NCBI GenBank assembly: GCA_903858595.1
Contig: CAIOJL010000004.1
Location: 1 to 57,369, forward strand
Direction: 5' to 3'
Length of the DNA: 57,369 nucleotides
From: an uncultured Spartobacteria bacterium
GTDB taxonomy: Bacteria > Verrucomicrobiota > Verrucomicrobiia > Chthoniobacterales > UBA6821
A model generated the notes under the pieces. The model made no database searches and had not been told where the DNA came from. It was given only the letters and a program-made list of their open reading frames with translations. Made by a program: the position numbers and the translations under genes. Shown piece by piece: positions 10,214 through 20,577 of the stretch. Each line of letters begins with the position of its first letter. Positions within the stretch are counted from its first letter, which is position 1.

Positions 10214-12781
10214 CTAAAACTCCGCCGGTTTCGGGGCTGGGATCGTCATGACCGGCGCGGCGCTCGGCAGATCCATCGGCCGAACGGCTTCCGCTTTCCT
10301 GACCTCTTTTTCACCGACTGGCAAAGCAACGGGCACATTCGTGGCAACTGCCGTCCCAGCCCCCCCCTTACCGTCGGTTCCGGGATCCTTACCGTCAGGT
10401 GATGTGGCACGCGCCACCTTGATACTCCTGTCATCCACGGCAGCGGTGCTTATGGTGGGATTCACCGCACGGTAGAGATCATTCTGGGCCAGAAGCGTCG
10501 GAGCATTCACAGGGACTGGTCGAACGCGCGTCAGATCGACCGCAGCAGCAGCTCTTGGCCACTCGGCCTGGTCAATGTCGCGATTGTAACTCCGTACCCC
10601 TCCCCCATGGACATCACAGGACACGGTGGGCATCTCAGCCTCCGTGGCGTACTCAGTGGCAACAACTCCCTGGAGTTTCCGACATCCCTCGGTGGGAAGC
10701 AGCCCTGAACTTCTGCAGATCTCGACCTGCTTCAAGCCCATGGGCATGGTCAGAAACTTGGAGGGAAAGGATCCCAACGATGCGTTCATCACCTGAGCCC
10801 AGATTGGAAGGGCAAGATCCTTACCGAAGGCTCCGCGGTAGATCTTCTGCGGTTTGTCGAATCCGACCCAGACCCCGCAGGTCACGGCGCTTGAGTAACC
10901 AACAAACCAAGTATCAGTGAAGTCGTAAGCAGTCCCGGATTTGCCGGCGAGCGGAGCATTCGTCGCGATACCGGAAGCGGCCGCCTCCTGAGCACAGGCC
11001 TTGAAGAGAGCATCCTGGAGCACGGAGTGCACCTGATAGGCTGCCTCTGCAGGCAACACTTGGACCCGGGTCACAGGATTCTCATAGAGGAGGTTACCCT
11101 CCTGATCGGTGATCCGAGTGATCGTGAAAAGCTTGGCCGAGCGTGTGCCCCCGCCCGGGAAAGCCGTGTAGGCAAGGGTCATTTCATCAAGGGACATCTC
11201 GCTGGATCCGAGATAGGCATTCGCCACATCTCGGAGTGGAGAACGTATGCCAGCGGCTTTACAGAATTCGTTGAGCTGATCGAGACCGGTCTTATAACCG
11301 AGACGAACGACGGCTGCATTCTTCCCACGGGCCACAGCCTCACTCGAGGGCATCGGCCCCTCATACTCATTGTCAGGGCGTTCCACGCCCCATTCCCCCA
11401 GGATGCCATTGACTCCACCGATCATGACGAAGTGATTGTCGATGCAGTCATCATCGACCGATTCTCCCGGGAAGAATCCGTTCGCATAGGCGGCGGCGGC
11501 CACCATCGGAGTGAAGAGTGTTCCGGGAGGACGGCGCCCCTGCAGGGCCCGGTTGTATTCGCTGTGCAGGAAGTCACGTCCACCCGCAACTGCGAGGATG
11601 CCACCAGTGGCATTCTCAACCGCCAAGACCGCACCCTGAAGATAGCCGGGAGGAGGCATCGTGACAGGTTCTCCACGCTGTGCAGCTTCTTCTATTGTTG
11701 CGTTGATCTGGCGGTACTGCTGATAGGTGATGTGGGCGAAGCCAGGTTGGCTCTCAACCTGTGTAAGGTGACCTTTCACCGCACGTTCCGCCACCATCTG
11801 GAGCTTGGCATCGAAGGTGGTTTCGATCTTCACCCCCTCGTTCATCGCCGTGTCATATCCCAGGGCCGCAATAGCCTGCTGGCGGACCAGGTCGATCGCA
11901 TAGGAAACCCTATTGGGATTCGTTCTCTTGCGGACTGAGAGGTTCAGTTCCACGGCGCTCTCATATTCTTCGCGCGTGATCAGATGCATCTCCCGCATGC
12001 GCCCCAGTACAAAATCCCGTACCTTCTTTGCACCCGTCGGATTATTCCAGGGAGAATAATAATTGGGGCTCTTGAGCAGGCCCGCAAGCATGGCGCATTC
12101 GCCGACACTCAGATCTTTCGAAGCCTTCCAGAAGTAGCCCCTGGCAGCAGCCTCGACCCCGTAAAACCCGCTCCCGAAGTAAACGCGATTCAGATAGCAC
12201 TCCATGATCTTCTCCTTGGTCAGATGATCCTCGATGCGTTCGGCCAAGAACATTTCCAGCAGCTTGCGGCGGTAGCTCTTCTCATGGAGGTCGAACGAGT
12301 TTCGAGCCAGTTGCTGGGTCACCGTACTGGCTCCCTGCTTCACCTTACCCTGGTGCCAGTTGCTGACGGCCGCACGCAACACGCCGAAGTAATCGACACC
12401 GTGATGATCGAAGAATCTGTTGTCCTCCTCAGCGACAACAGCATTCACCATCTCCTTCGGGATCTGATCATAGGGAATGGGCAGTCGATTCTGGATGAAG
12501 ATCTTGCCCATCTGCTGGCCGTTGCGGTCCAGGATCACGCTCGCGGACTCCATCTTGGGTATCTTCGCCAGATCAAAGGATTCAGCCTTGGTCTTGAACT
12601 CGGAAACCAGCCATCCGTAGACGATGAGGCCACACAGCGAAGCAAGGATCAGGAGCGTCACGGGCACGAGAAACCAAAGCCGTAGAAACCATGGTTTCCG
12701 ACGACGTTCCCTCTTCTCTTCCCAGCTGTAGCGATAGCGTGCGATCCGTCCATCTTTTCCATGAAAGCCCTCACCGGGCAA
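10214..12781 (-). CDS. Penicillin-binding protein 1A (bifunctional transglycosylase/transpeptidase)
   Basis: GT51 motifs EEDNRFFDHHGVDYFGVLRA, KQGASTVTQQLARN; transpeptidase LAGKSGTAYDFTDTWFVGY. Confidence 0.93.
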   Translation of the reverse strand: MPGEGFHGKDGRIARYRYSWEEKRERRRKPWFLRLWFLVPVTLLILASLCGLIVYGWLVSEFKTKAESFDLAKIPKMESASVILDRNGQQMGKIFIQNRLPIPYDQIPKEMVNAVVAEEDNRFFDHHGVDYFGVLRAAVSNWHQGKVKQGASTVTQQLARNSFDLHEKSYRRKLLEMFLAERIEDHLTKEKIMECYLNRVYFGSGFYGVEAAARGYFWKASKDLSVGECAMLAGLLKSPNYYSPWNNPTGAKKVRDFVLGRMREMHLITREEYESAVELNLSVRKRTNPNRVSYAIDLVRQQAIAALGYDTAMNEGVKIETTFDAKLQMVAERAVKGHLTQVESQPGFAHITYQQYRQINATIEEAAQRGEPVTMPPPGYLQGAVLAVENATGGILAVAGGRDFLHSEYNRALQGRRPPGTLFTPMVAAAAYANGFFPGESVDDDCIDNHFVMIGGVNGILGEWGVERPDNEYEGPMPSSEAVARGKNAAVVRLGYKTGLDQLNEFCKAAGIRSPLRDVANAYLGSSEMSLDEMTLAYTAFPGGGTRSAKLFTITRITDQEGNLLYENPVTRVQVLPAEAAYQVHSVLQDALFKACAQEAAASGIATNAPLAGKSGTAYDFTDTWFVGYSSAVTCGVWVGFDKPQKIYRGAFGKDLALPIWAQVMNASLGSFPSKFLTMPMGLKQVEICRSSGLLPTEGCRKLQGVVATEYATEAEMPTVSCDVHGGGVRSYNRDIDQAEWPRAAAAVDLTRVRPVPVNAPTLLAQNDLYRAVNPTISTAAVDDRSIKVARATSPDGKDPGTDGKGGAGTAVATNVPVALPVGEKEVRKAEAVRPMDLPSAAPVMTIPAPKPAEF

Positions 12782-12810
12782 GCGGCGATGGCAGGAAATC
12801 AGGATGCTTT

Positions 12811-13994
12811 TTACAAACCGGCTTCGGGCTTATCTTTCGCAAGGTATGGAAGCTTCGGGAAGATCGATTTCCAGCCTCTCTCTCCGTGCCAAGGGGAGAG
12901 TCTGACACTTACCAACCGGGCAGCAGCGTGATACCTTCCACCATACTGCAGGAATGAATGGCGTATTTTCCCGGCATATTCGGGATGACTGCGGGGGTAG
13001 GCCGTCTCCACTGCGGAGCGAGCAGCCGCCTCGCTCTCCTTGAGCACCAGGGCACCGCTGGCTCCCCGGTCACCGCCGCCAAGCATCCTCTCGCCGAGAA
13101 CACCAGGAATCGTCCTCACGATATCGCACATGGTTTCGAGTTCCTTACCGGAGACCTGATAGTCGTAGCGCAGTCCAAGGCCGTCAGCGCGGAAGATCTC
13201 ACCGACCATCTCGATATTCCCTTCACTCCAGGCTCGGAGCATCCGTTCGAACCGCCGCTGCGCATGCTAGATGTAATCCAGACGCTTGCAGAGATGAGGG
13301 TGACTGGCACCGAATTTTGCGAGGATCGACCGGAAGAGATCCTCGGAGCGGACATCACCCAGCAATCTGATGCCGAAAGGTTCGCGGCAGAGATCCACCA
13401 TCTCGGCGCACTAGGGATGGCGGATCGAGCGGTCGGCACATGGCGGATCGAGCGGTCGGCGGGGTTGTAATGCGTCCCCATGCCCGAGGGAAACTCGATG
13501 CCGTTCACCTCGGCCAGCGAGATCAAAAGATTGAGCGTTAGCGACGCGGAACGCGACATATCGCCGCCAAGTATATTCCCGTACAGAACCGCGTCCATGC
13601 CCGTCTGTAAATTGTAACCTTTTTGCTTGAGGATCCACGCGACACCAAGCGGAAATCGTGACCAGGAATCAGGAGCCGATCCGGGTTCGGGAATCGCATC
13701 GAGCGCCACGTCGATCAGCCCATCCTGCTCGAAGTTCCCACTGAAGAGACGGAGACGACCCAGATCATTAGGCTTGAAGGCCATCCAGATGAACCGGTCC
13801 GTGCCTACTCCAAAGAGTTCGGTCCCGTTATAATCCCCATGCTCCACACCGAGACAGAAGCGTGAGGAGGAACGCCTGATACTGCATCCTCCCATTGGGA
13901 TTCCGGCAGAGAGGGCAAGATCCAAAAGGACTTTTACTATTCCCGCATCGTACTCGTCGGCTTTCTTCATATTTCCGAGATCATGCTTCATCAT
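12811..13994 (-). pseudogene. Decayed galactokinase-like GHMP kinase
   Basis: N-terminal part (VEHGDYNGTELFGVGTDRFIWMAFKP, GVAWILKQKGY, GGDMSRSASLTLN) and C-terminal part (LRYDYQVSGKELETMCDIVRTIPGVLGERMLGGGDRGASGALV) lie in different frames, with TAG codons at 13411-13413 and 13267-13269 and a 23-bp-period duplication at 13417-13460. Confidence 0.8.
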
Positions 13995-14050
13995 CGTATC
14001 AATGATAGAAGAAGGAGAATCGATTTGGAAGTCGTGTCACGGATTGGCTC

Positions 14051-15004
14051 ATGATAAAATTTATAGAAATGACCGGAGAGCTCAATCCCAATGCTTCCAA
14101 GGAGCTGAAACAGCGATGGGGATTCGATTTGGGTGGAACCAAGATCGAGGGGGTAATCCTGGATCCGTTTGACCCTACCAAGGCGCTTCACCGACTCCGT
14201 TTACCCACCAGATCAGAGGAAGGTTATGAACAAATCCTGAAGCGTATAGAGACCCTTGTCGCGATGCTGGAGAGCGAATCAGGAAGCAAGAGACCTACTG
14301 TTATCGGAATCGGAACTCCCGGGGTCACCGACCCGCAGAACGGCCTGCTTAAGAATTCGAACACGGTCTGCCTGAACGGAAAAGCGTTGGACAGCGATCT
14401 CTCAAAATTTCTCGGATGCGAGGTCCTCCTCGCCAACGATGCCAACTGCTGCGCTCTGGCAGAGGCCACACTTGGAGCGGCCAAGGGGTACCGCACCGTC
14501 TTCGGAATTATTCTCGGGACTGGTGTCGGAGGAGGCATCGCTGTCGATGGCCGGGCATTAACCGGAGCGCACGGCATCTGCGGCGAGTGGGGGCACAATC
14601 CGATTCCGGGCGAGGTCACCCCCTGCTACTGCGGTCGCACGGGATGCGTGGAGACGGTTATTGCTGGACCAGCCCTAGAGCGCTTCTACAGGGAACTTAC
14701 AGGCAACAACCTTAGCCTGCCGGAGATCGTTGAACTGGCCGGCAGAGGAGATCCTCATGCCAAGGCAACCTTGGAGAAACTCCGGGAGAAGTTCTCCAGA
14801 GCCTTGGCTGCCGTGATCAACATTTTCGATCCTGACGCCATCGTTATCGGAGGTGGTGTTGGTAATCTCAGCCTGCTCTACGCGCAGGAGACCCGTGACG
14901 CCATCCGAGCTCACCTCTTTAACGACCGATTCGACACCCCCCTACTCCGTCCCCTGCTCGGGGATAGCGCTGGTGTCTTCGGAGCAGCAATGCTGACGGG
15001 CTGA
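14051..15004 (+). CDS. ROK family sugar kinase (glucokinase/fructokinase-like)
   Basis: WGFDLGGTKIEGVILD, GTGVGGGIAVDG, GEWGHNPIPGE..CYCGRTGCVETVIAGPAL. Confidence 0.92.
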   Translation: MIKFIEMTGELNPNASKELKQRWGFDLGGTKIEGVILDPFDPTKALHRLRLPTRSEEGYEQILKRIETLVAMLESESGSKRPTVIGIGTPGVTDPQNGLLKNSNTVCLNGKALDSDLSKFLGCEVLLANDANCCALAEATLGAAKGYRTVFGIILGTGVGGGIAVDGRALTGAHGICGEWGHNPIPGEVTPCYCGRTGCVETVIAGPALERFYRELTGNNLSLPEIVELAGRGDPHAKATLEKLREKFSRALAAVINIFDPDAIVIGGGVGNLSLLYAQETRDAIRAHLFNDRFDTPLLRPLLGDSAGVFGAAMLTG

Positions 15005-15089
15005 ATCCCGCCTGACGAAGGAGGCCTCTCAAGATTTTTTTCTTAACCGGAAAGAAAGCTTCATAGCCCAGGGCAGGCAAGCAAACGCA

Positions 15090-17051
15090 TCAGTTTGACT
15101 GATCCGTGGTGGACTGATCCTGATCCTTTGACTTGTCTCCCTTATCGGACTTTTCTGCCTTATCTTTATCGGTCTGGTCATTAGAGTTATGAGAGTCCGT
15201 AGAGGTTGACTTGGATTCCTTCTCTTTATCTTTGTTCTCTTTGGAGCCGTAGACCTCCTGGAGGACTTTACCGATGAGCGGTGCAGCGTGGCTGCCTCCA
15301 TGGATGTTGTTATCGCCGGGTTCTCCCTCATAGACGGCGGCAAAGGCATACTGGGGATTCTCGGCGGGAACGAATCCCGCAAACCATGCTGCGGTGCGCT
15401 GCTTCTCCTTGTTCCCTCCTCCACCCCATTGGGCAGTACCGGTCTTACCTGCGACATGGTAACCCTTGACCTGCGCATAGTGGGCTGTTCCCTGTCCATC
15501 TTCGGTCACGGCCACGAGAGCTTTTTTCAGCGTCTTCATATCCTCGGGCGTGATCTGGAGGTCATCCCGGAGACGGTCTGGGTAGGCTGAGACAACTTTG
15601 TTATCGATGCCCTGGATCTGCTTCACGAGCCGTGTCTGGTGGAATTGTCCACCCGTCGCGATTGCCCCGTAGGCCTGGACCATCTGGAGGGGGGTGATGA
15701 CGATGGCTCCCTGGCCGATGCTCATGTTGGCGACATCGCCCTTGAGGATCTTCCGCTTCTGGGTGCGTAGCATGTATTCATCGCTGGGAATGATGCCGCC
15801 CGATTCGGCTTTGAGCGGGATGCCGGTCTTCTTCCCGAGTCCTAGGCGTTCGGTCCAAGTGATGATGTTTTGCGCCCCGATCTTGATGCCGGCCTGAATG
15901 AACCATGTGTTGCAGGACTGGGTGAGCGCCTCGACAAAATTCAGGCGGCCCGCATTTGTCTTCTTCCAGTTGTGAAAGGTGAAATTGCCGATATCGATCG
16001 CTGTGGGACCGCTGTAGATATCGGTGGCCGTGAGCTTGCCTGACTGAAACCCGGAGAGCGCGACAAAAGTCTTGAAGGTGGAGCCGGGGGGGTAAGCGGA
16101 TCGGTAGGCTCGTGGCAGCAAGGGCGTGGAAGGATCTTCGCTGAGTTGTCTGTAGATCTCGGGATTCAGGATGGGCACGAAATGGTTCGGATTGTATTCC
16201 GGCCAGGAGGCCATGGCATGGATTTCACCCGTCCAGGGATCGATCACCACGATGGCGCCTCGCTTACAGTTCTCACTCAGGACCTTCTCGCAGATGCGCT
16301 GCAGATTCTGATCAATGGTCGTGATCACGTTATCGCCGGGAACGGGAGGCTGAGCGATCCTCTCCGAGGTCTTCCGCCCCTCCGCATCGTAGGTAACATG
16401 GATGCTGCCGGGGTGGCCTTTCAGCTGGTAGTCGAAGGTTTGCTCGATCCCCTCGCGCCCCTCGCTCTCGGTGAAGATGAGGTCCTTGTTCTCGATCGGG
16501 CGGATGGAGAGCGGAGCTTCCTTGCCGGTATAGCCGATAATGTGGGAGGCAAGTTGCCCATTGGGGTAAATGCGCGCGTAGACCTGCTGGAGCACCAGGG
16601 CACTGGTGAGACCGCGCCTGGCGGCGGCCAGTTCCTCGGGTTGTAGATCCTCAAGCAGAGTCAGCGGCAGGAGCCCGCGGTTGCGGTAATGATTCAGGAT
16701 AGCCTGATCGTGCAGTGAGATCTGGCGTCCGAGGAATCCCTTGGCGAAGGTAATTTGTTGGCGTGCGAATGCCAGAACCTTGGCTTCGCTCCAGTCGAGA
16801 GGGGTGGGAAACTGAAGCGCCAGGTTGTAACTGAGACGACTCTGTGCAAGCGGATAACCGTTCCTGTCGGTGATCTGTCCTCTCGGGGCAGGAATACCCA
16901 GATGGAAGGTACGCGCCTGCTTCTGGGTCTCCCATGTCGGCTTGGGATTCTCATCGACAGGTGCATTCGTCCCGTTGTTCATCTGAGCCACTGCCCAGAA
17001 CGTGAGGAAAAAAGAGCACAGTAGAGTAAGCAGAAGGGTCCGTGCGATCAT
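15090..17051 (-). CDS. mrdA: Penicillin-binding protein 2 (peptidoglycan D,D-transpeptidase)
   Basis: PAPRGQITDRNGYPLAQSRLSYNL, YPPGSTFKTFVALSG, YHVAGKTGTAQWGGGGN; charged low-complexity C-terminus (Asp/Lys/Ser). Confidence 0.9.
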   Translation of the reverse strand: MIARTLLLTLLCSFFLTFWAVAQMNNGTNAPVDENPKPTWETQKQARTFHLGIPAPRGQITDRNGYPLAQSRLSYNLALQFPTPLDWSEAKVLAFARQQITFAKGFLGRQISLHDQAILNHYRNRGLLPLTLLEDLQPEELAAARRGLTSALVLQQVYARIYPNGQLASHIIGYTGKEAPLSIRPIENKDLIFTESEGREGIEQTFDYQLKGHPGSIHVTYDAEGRKTSERIAQPPVPGDNVITTIDQNLQRICEKVLSENCKRGAIVVIDPWTGEIHAMASWPEYNPNHFVPILNPEIYRQLSEDPSTPLLPRAYRSAYPPGSTFKTFVALSGFQSGKLTATDIYSGPTAIDIGNFTFHNWKKTNAGRLNFVEALTQSCNTWFIQAGIKIGAQNIITWTERLGLGKKTGIPLKAESGGIIPSDEYMLRTQKRKILKGDVANMSIGQGAIVITPLQMVQAYGAIATGGQFHQTRLVKQIQGIDNKVVSAYPDRLRDDLQITPEDMKTLKKALVAVTEDGQGTAHYAQVKGYHVAGKTGTAQWGGGGNKEKQRTAAWFAGFVPAENPQYAFAAVYEGEPGDNNIHGGSHAAPLIGKVLQEVYGSKENKDKEKESKSTSTDSHNSNDQTDKDKAEKSDKGDKSKDQDQSTTDQSN

Positions 17052-17683
17052 GATACGATGGCTGTGGCTCTTAGCAGGGTGATGTGGGGAGGCTTTAGGT
17101 AGATTGGCACGGGAGTTCTCGAGACAAGGAAAAAGGGATCGTTCTTTTCCGCAAGAATTGCAAGTCGCACGGCACTTGGAGTGGCAATCACCAGGCTCTC
17201 GATTTCCGGCAAGCCTGCCGACCCGAGCACGGGCAGATCGATATACGAGCTCAGATGACTCAGCGTCTCGGCGGGAGAAAGCAGCTGGGGTTTCTCGACG
17301 AATACCCCTTGTTGAACCCGGGCTATCCAGTAATGGCCTCCCCGTGCATCTCCGACAGCCCAGAAGCCCTCATCCTGCTCATGCAACGCCAAGGGCGATG
17401 GGATGGCATGGAGCGGGAGATGCCGCGCGGTGGCGAATCCCCTAGCGGCTGCAATTCCTGTACGCAGGCCATTATACGATCCGGGACCGAGTCCCACGCA
17501 AATGGCATCAGGAAGACCGCATCTCTCCACGGCATCACGTAGTCCCTCGAAGAGAACCGCGGAGTCGGATCGCGCATGGGGAGTCTGCTTTTCAAGGAGA
17601 ACCTCCGGCATACCTCCTGTGAAGGAAACGAAGGCAACCGAGGCGACCGGTGAGGAGGAGTCGAGGGAAAGGATCTTCATCAT
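17048..17683 (-). CDS. tsaB: tRNA threonylcarbamoyladenosine biosynthesis protein TsaB
   Basis: MMKILSLDSSSPVASVAF...CVGLGPGSYNGLRTGIAAARGFA. Confidence 0.9.
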   Translation of the reverse strand: MMKILSLDSSSPVASVAFVSFTGGMPEVLLEKQTPHARSDSAVLFEGLRDAVERCGLPDAICVGLGPGSYNGLRTGIAAARGFATARHLPLHAIPSPLALHEQDEGFWAVGDARGGHYWIARVQQGVFVEKPQLLSPAETLSHLSSYIDLPVLGSAGLPEIESLVIATPSAVRLAILAEKNDPFFLVSRTPVPIYLKPPHITLLRATAIVS

Positions 17684-17687
17684 TATT

Positions 17688-18143
17688 TCAGAGGACTTCC
17701 CAGCGGAACGTGCGGATCTCTTCCGTACCCTCGAGCTGTGGCTCGATCCGGATTCTCAGCGTCCCGGGAGGGAGGATGGAGGCAAACTTGTCTCCCCATT
17801 CGATGAACATCAGCCCGTCATGATAGTAATCCTCGAGTCCAAGAGCTAGCGCCTCGGATTTGGATTCCAACCTGTACCAGTCCGAGTGATGCAGGCGGTT
17901 GTCTCCGGAACCATAGCTCTGAAGCAGAGTGAAGGTCGGGCTGGTGACATCCTCCACGATGCCCATGGCGAGGGCCGTGGCTTTGACAAAGTAGGTCTTT
18001 CCGGCACCAAGCGGCCCCTCCAGACTGACCACACCCGACTTCAGCATCAGGGGCAGGAGTTCTGCGGCAATAGACGCCGTTTCCTGAATGCTCCGGGCAG
18101 TATGCTCTCCCAGCTGATGTGTGACGGTATTGTCGGTTGCCAT
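17688..18143 (-). CDS. tsaE: tRNA threonylcarbamoyladenosine biosynthesis ATPase TsaE
   Basis: [38 protein letters not shown]...[20 protein letters not shown]. Confidence 0.92.
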   Translation of the reverse strand: MATDNTVTHQLGEHTARSIQETASIAAELLPLMLKSGVVSLEGPLGAGKTYFVKATALAMGIVEDVTSPTFTLLQSYGSGDNRLHHSDWYRLESKSEALALGLEDYYHDGLMFIEWGDKFASILPPGTLRIRIEPQLEGTEEIRTFRWEVL

Positions 18144-18232
18144 TTTTGAGGCATTCTAGTTGGGTTACGGAGTCTAGCAATCTTACTGGAATAATCCTTC
18201 ATCATTCATCACTTATTACTCATCCTTTCCCC

Positions 18233-19855
18233 ATGATAAATCCGACCCAACTCCCTGCCTGGAAGGCACTCGAAGCCAATCGCGACCTAATCGCCCAGAC
18301 CACGCTCAAGGATCTCTTTGCAACCGATCCGACCCGTGGCGAACGCTTTACCGCCGAAGCTTGCGGCCTCTACCTTGACTACTCGAAGAACCGAGTCAAC
18401 GACGAGACCCTCAAGGACCTGGTGCAACTTGCCAAGGAAGTCGGACTGGAGGAACACCGCGACAAGATGTTCGCCGGTGAGAAAATCAATATTACCGAGG
18501 ACCGTGCCGTTCTCCACGTTGCCCTCCGGGCGCCGAAGACGGCGGTGATCAAGATAGACGGGGTCGATGTCGTCCCCGAGGTGCACAAGGTCCTCGAGGC
18601 GATGGGTTCCTTTGCCAACCGTATCCGCTCCGGTGAGTGGAAGGGCCACACCGGCAAGCGCATCAAGAATGTGATCAATATCGGCATCGGCGGCTCCGAC
18701 CTGGGACCTGTCATGGCATACGAGGCACTCAAGTCCTACAGCGACCGCGATATGACCTTCCGCTTTGTCTCCAATGTCGACGGTACCGACTTCGTCGAGG
18801 CCGTGCGTGATCTCGATCCCGCCGAGACCCTCTTCATTGTCTCCTCGAAGACTTTCACCACGCTCGAGACCATGACGAACGCCAACAGCGCCCGCGAGTG
18901 GTCGCTTGCTGGCTTTGGCAATGATGTTACTGCCGTTGCGAAACACTTCGTTGCAGTCTCCACCAACGCCGCAAAGGTCTCCGAGTTCGGCATCGACACT
19001 GCGAACATGTTCGGCTTTTGGGATTGGGTCGGCGGCCGCTACTCGATGGATTCCGCGATAGGTCTCTCCACGATGATCGCCATCGGTCCGAAGAACTTCT
19101 CCGATCTCCTCGCCGGATTCCACGCGATGGACGAGCACTTCCGTACGGCCCCACTCGACAAGAATCTCCCCGTCCTTCTCGGTCTCCTTATCGTCTGGTA
19201 CAGCGACTTCTTCGGTGCCCAGAGCATTGCCGTGCTTCCCTACGAGCAATACCTGAAGCGCTTTCCGGCCTACCTCCAGCAGCTTACCATGGAGAGCAAT
19301 GGCAAATCGGTTCGTCTTGACGGCACTCATATCACCTTCGATACCGGTCCGATCTACTGGGGCGAGCCCGGCACGAACGGCCAACACTCCTTCTACCAGC
19401 TCATCCACCAGGGAACGCGCCTCATTCCTTGTGATTTTATCGGGTTCAACAAGGCGATCAACGAGCTGGGTCACCACCACAATTATCTCATCTCGAATAT
19501 CTTCGCGCAGGCCGAGGCGCTCGCCTTCGGCAAGACGTCCGAGCAGGTGAAGGCTGAGGGGACGCCCGACTGGCTGAATCCCCACCGCGTCTTCGAAGGG
19601 AACCGTCCGTCGAATGTCATCATGGCCGACAAGCTCGACCCTCGTACCCTCGGCGTTCTGGTCGCTCTCTACGAGCACAGCGTCTTCACGCAGGGAGCCG
19701 TCTGGGGGATCAACTCCTTCGACCAGTGGGGTGTTGAACTCGGCAAGCAGCTTGCCCAGCACATCATTCCCGAACTGGAGTCGCCGGCCGAGCCCGATCT
19801 TAAGCACGACAGCTCTACGAACGCTCTCATCCGCCACTACAGGGCAAAAAAGTAG
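18233..19855 (+). CDS. pgi: Glucose-6-phosphate isomerase
   Basis: [51 protein letters not shown]; the ORF-track start 18137 is upstream extension. Confidence 0.95.
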   Translation: MINPTQLPAWKALEANRDLIAQTTLKDLFATDPTRGERFTAEACGLYLDYSKNRVNDETLKDLVQLAKEVGLEEHRDKMFAGEKINITEDRAVLHVALRAPKTAVIKIDGVDVVPEVHKVLEAMGSFANRIRSGEWKGHTGKRIKNVINIGIGGSDLGPVMAYEALKSYSDRDMTFRFVSNVDGTDFVEAVRDLDPAETLFIVSSKTFTTLETMTNANSAREWSLAGFGNDVTAVAKHFVAVSTNAAKVSEFGIDTANMFGFWDWVGGRYSMDSAIGLSTMIAIGPKNFSDLLAGFHAMDEHFRTAPLDKNLPVLLGLLIVWYSDFFGAQSIAVLPYEQYLKRFPAYLQQLTMESNGKSVRLDGTHITFDTGPIYWGEPGTNGQHSFYQLIHQGTRLIPCDFIGFNKAINELGHHHNYLISNIFAQAEALAFGKTSEQVKAEGTPDWLNPHRVFEGNRPSNVIMADKLDPRTLGVLVALYEHSVFTQGAVWGINSFDQWGVELGKQLAQHIIPELESPAEPDLKHDSSTNALIRHYRAKK

Positions 19856-19875
19856 GCCCACAACCAAATTAAGTC

Positions 19876-20577
19876 ATGGCTCTCACGATCGAGGTTCTTG
19901 CTGATGATGATGCGGTTGCCAAAGCGGCCGCCGGAGTGATCGCAGTCGCTGCACGTGAGGCGGTGGCTGCTCGTGGCGTCTTCACCCTAGCTGTGAGTGG
20001 AGGCAAGACTCCTTGGGCCATGCTGAGGGATCTCGCATCCGAGGAGGTGCCTTGGTCCCAGGTCCATGTCTTCCAGATTGACGAGCGTATCGCTCCCGAG
20101 GGGGATCCTGATCGGAATCTGACCCACCTGCATGAATCTCTCCTAGGTAATGCTCCTATCCCGAAGGAAAACATCCATGCCATGCCGGTGAATTCCGTTG
20201 ATCCCATGGAGGGAGCCAAAGAGTACGAGAAAGTCCTTCAGGAGATTTGCGGCTATCCCCCGATTCTCGACATGGCTCATCTTGGCCTTGGACCTGACGG
20301 TCACACCGCGTCGTTGACTCCGAACGATCCTGTCCTTGAGGTCACTGACCGCGATGTGGCGCTGACCGATCCGGCGAATCTCTATCAGAACCGCCGCCGG
20401 ATGACCCTGACCTACCCGATGATCAATCGCTCACGACGCATCATGTGGCTCGCCACGGGCGCAGCCAAGATCCCGATGATAGTGAAGCTCAAGGCAGCCG
20501 ACTCCTCAATTCCCGGAGGAAAGATCAGTCAGGCTAACGCGCTGCTACTAACGGACACCGCCGCAGCTGGTATTTAA
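19876..20577 (+). CDS. pgl: 6-phosphogluconolactonase
   Basis: LAVSGGKTPWAMLRDL, QIDERIAPEGDPDRNL, LGLGPDGHTASLTPND. Confidence 0.93.
   Translation: MALTIEVLADDDAVAKAAAGVIAVAAREAVAARGVFTLAVSGGKTPWAMLRDLASEEVPWSQVHVFQIDERIAPEGDPDRNLTHLHESLLGNAPIPKENIHAMPVNSVDPMEGAKEYEKVLQEICGYPPILDMAHLGLGPDGHTASLTPNDPVLEVTDRDVALTDPANLYQNRRRMTLTYPMINRSRRIMWLATGAAKIPMIVKLKAADSSIPGGKISQANALLLTDTAAAGI

Noticed and set aside
18287-19867. 526 aa minus-strand ORF opposite pgi
   Set aside because: Fully antisense to an unambiguous pgi; typical shadow ORF in high-GC coding sequence.
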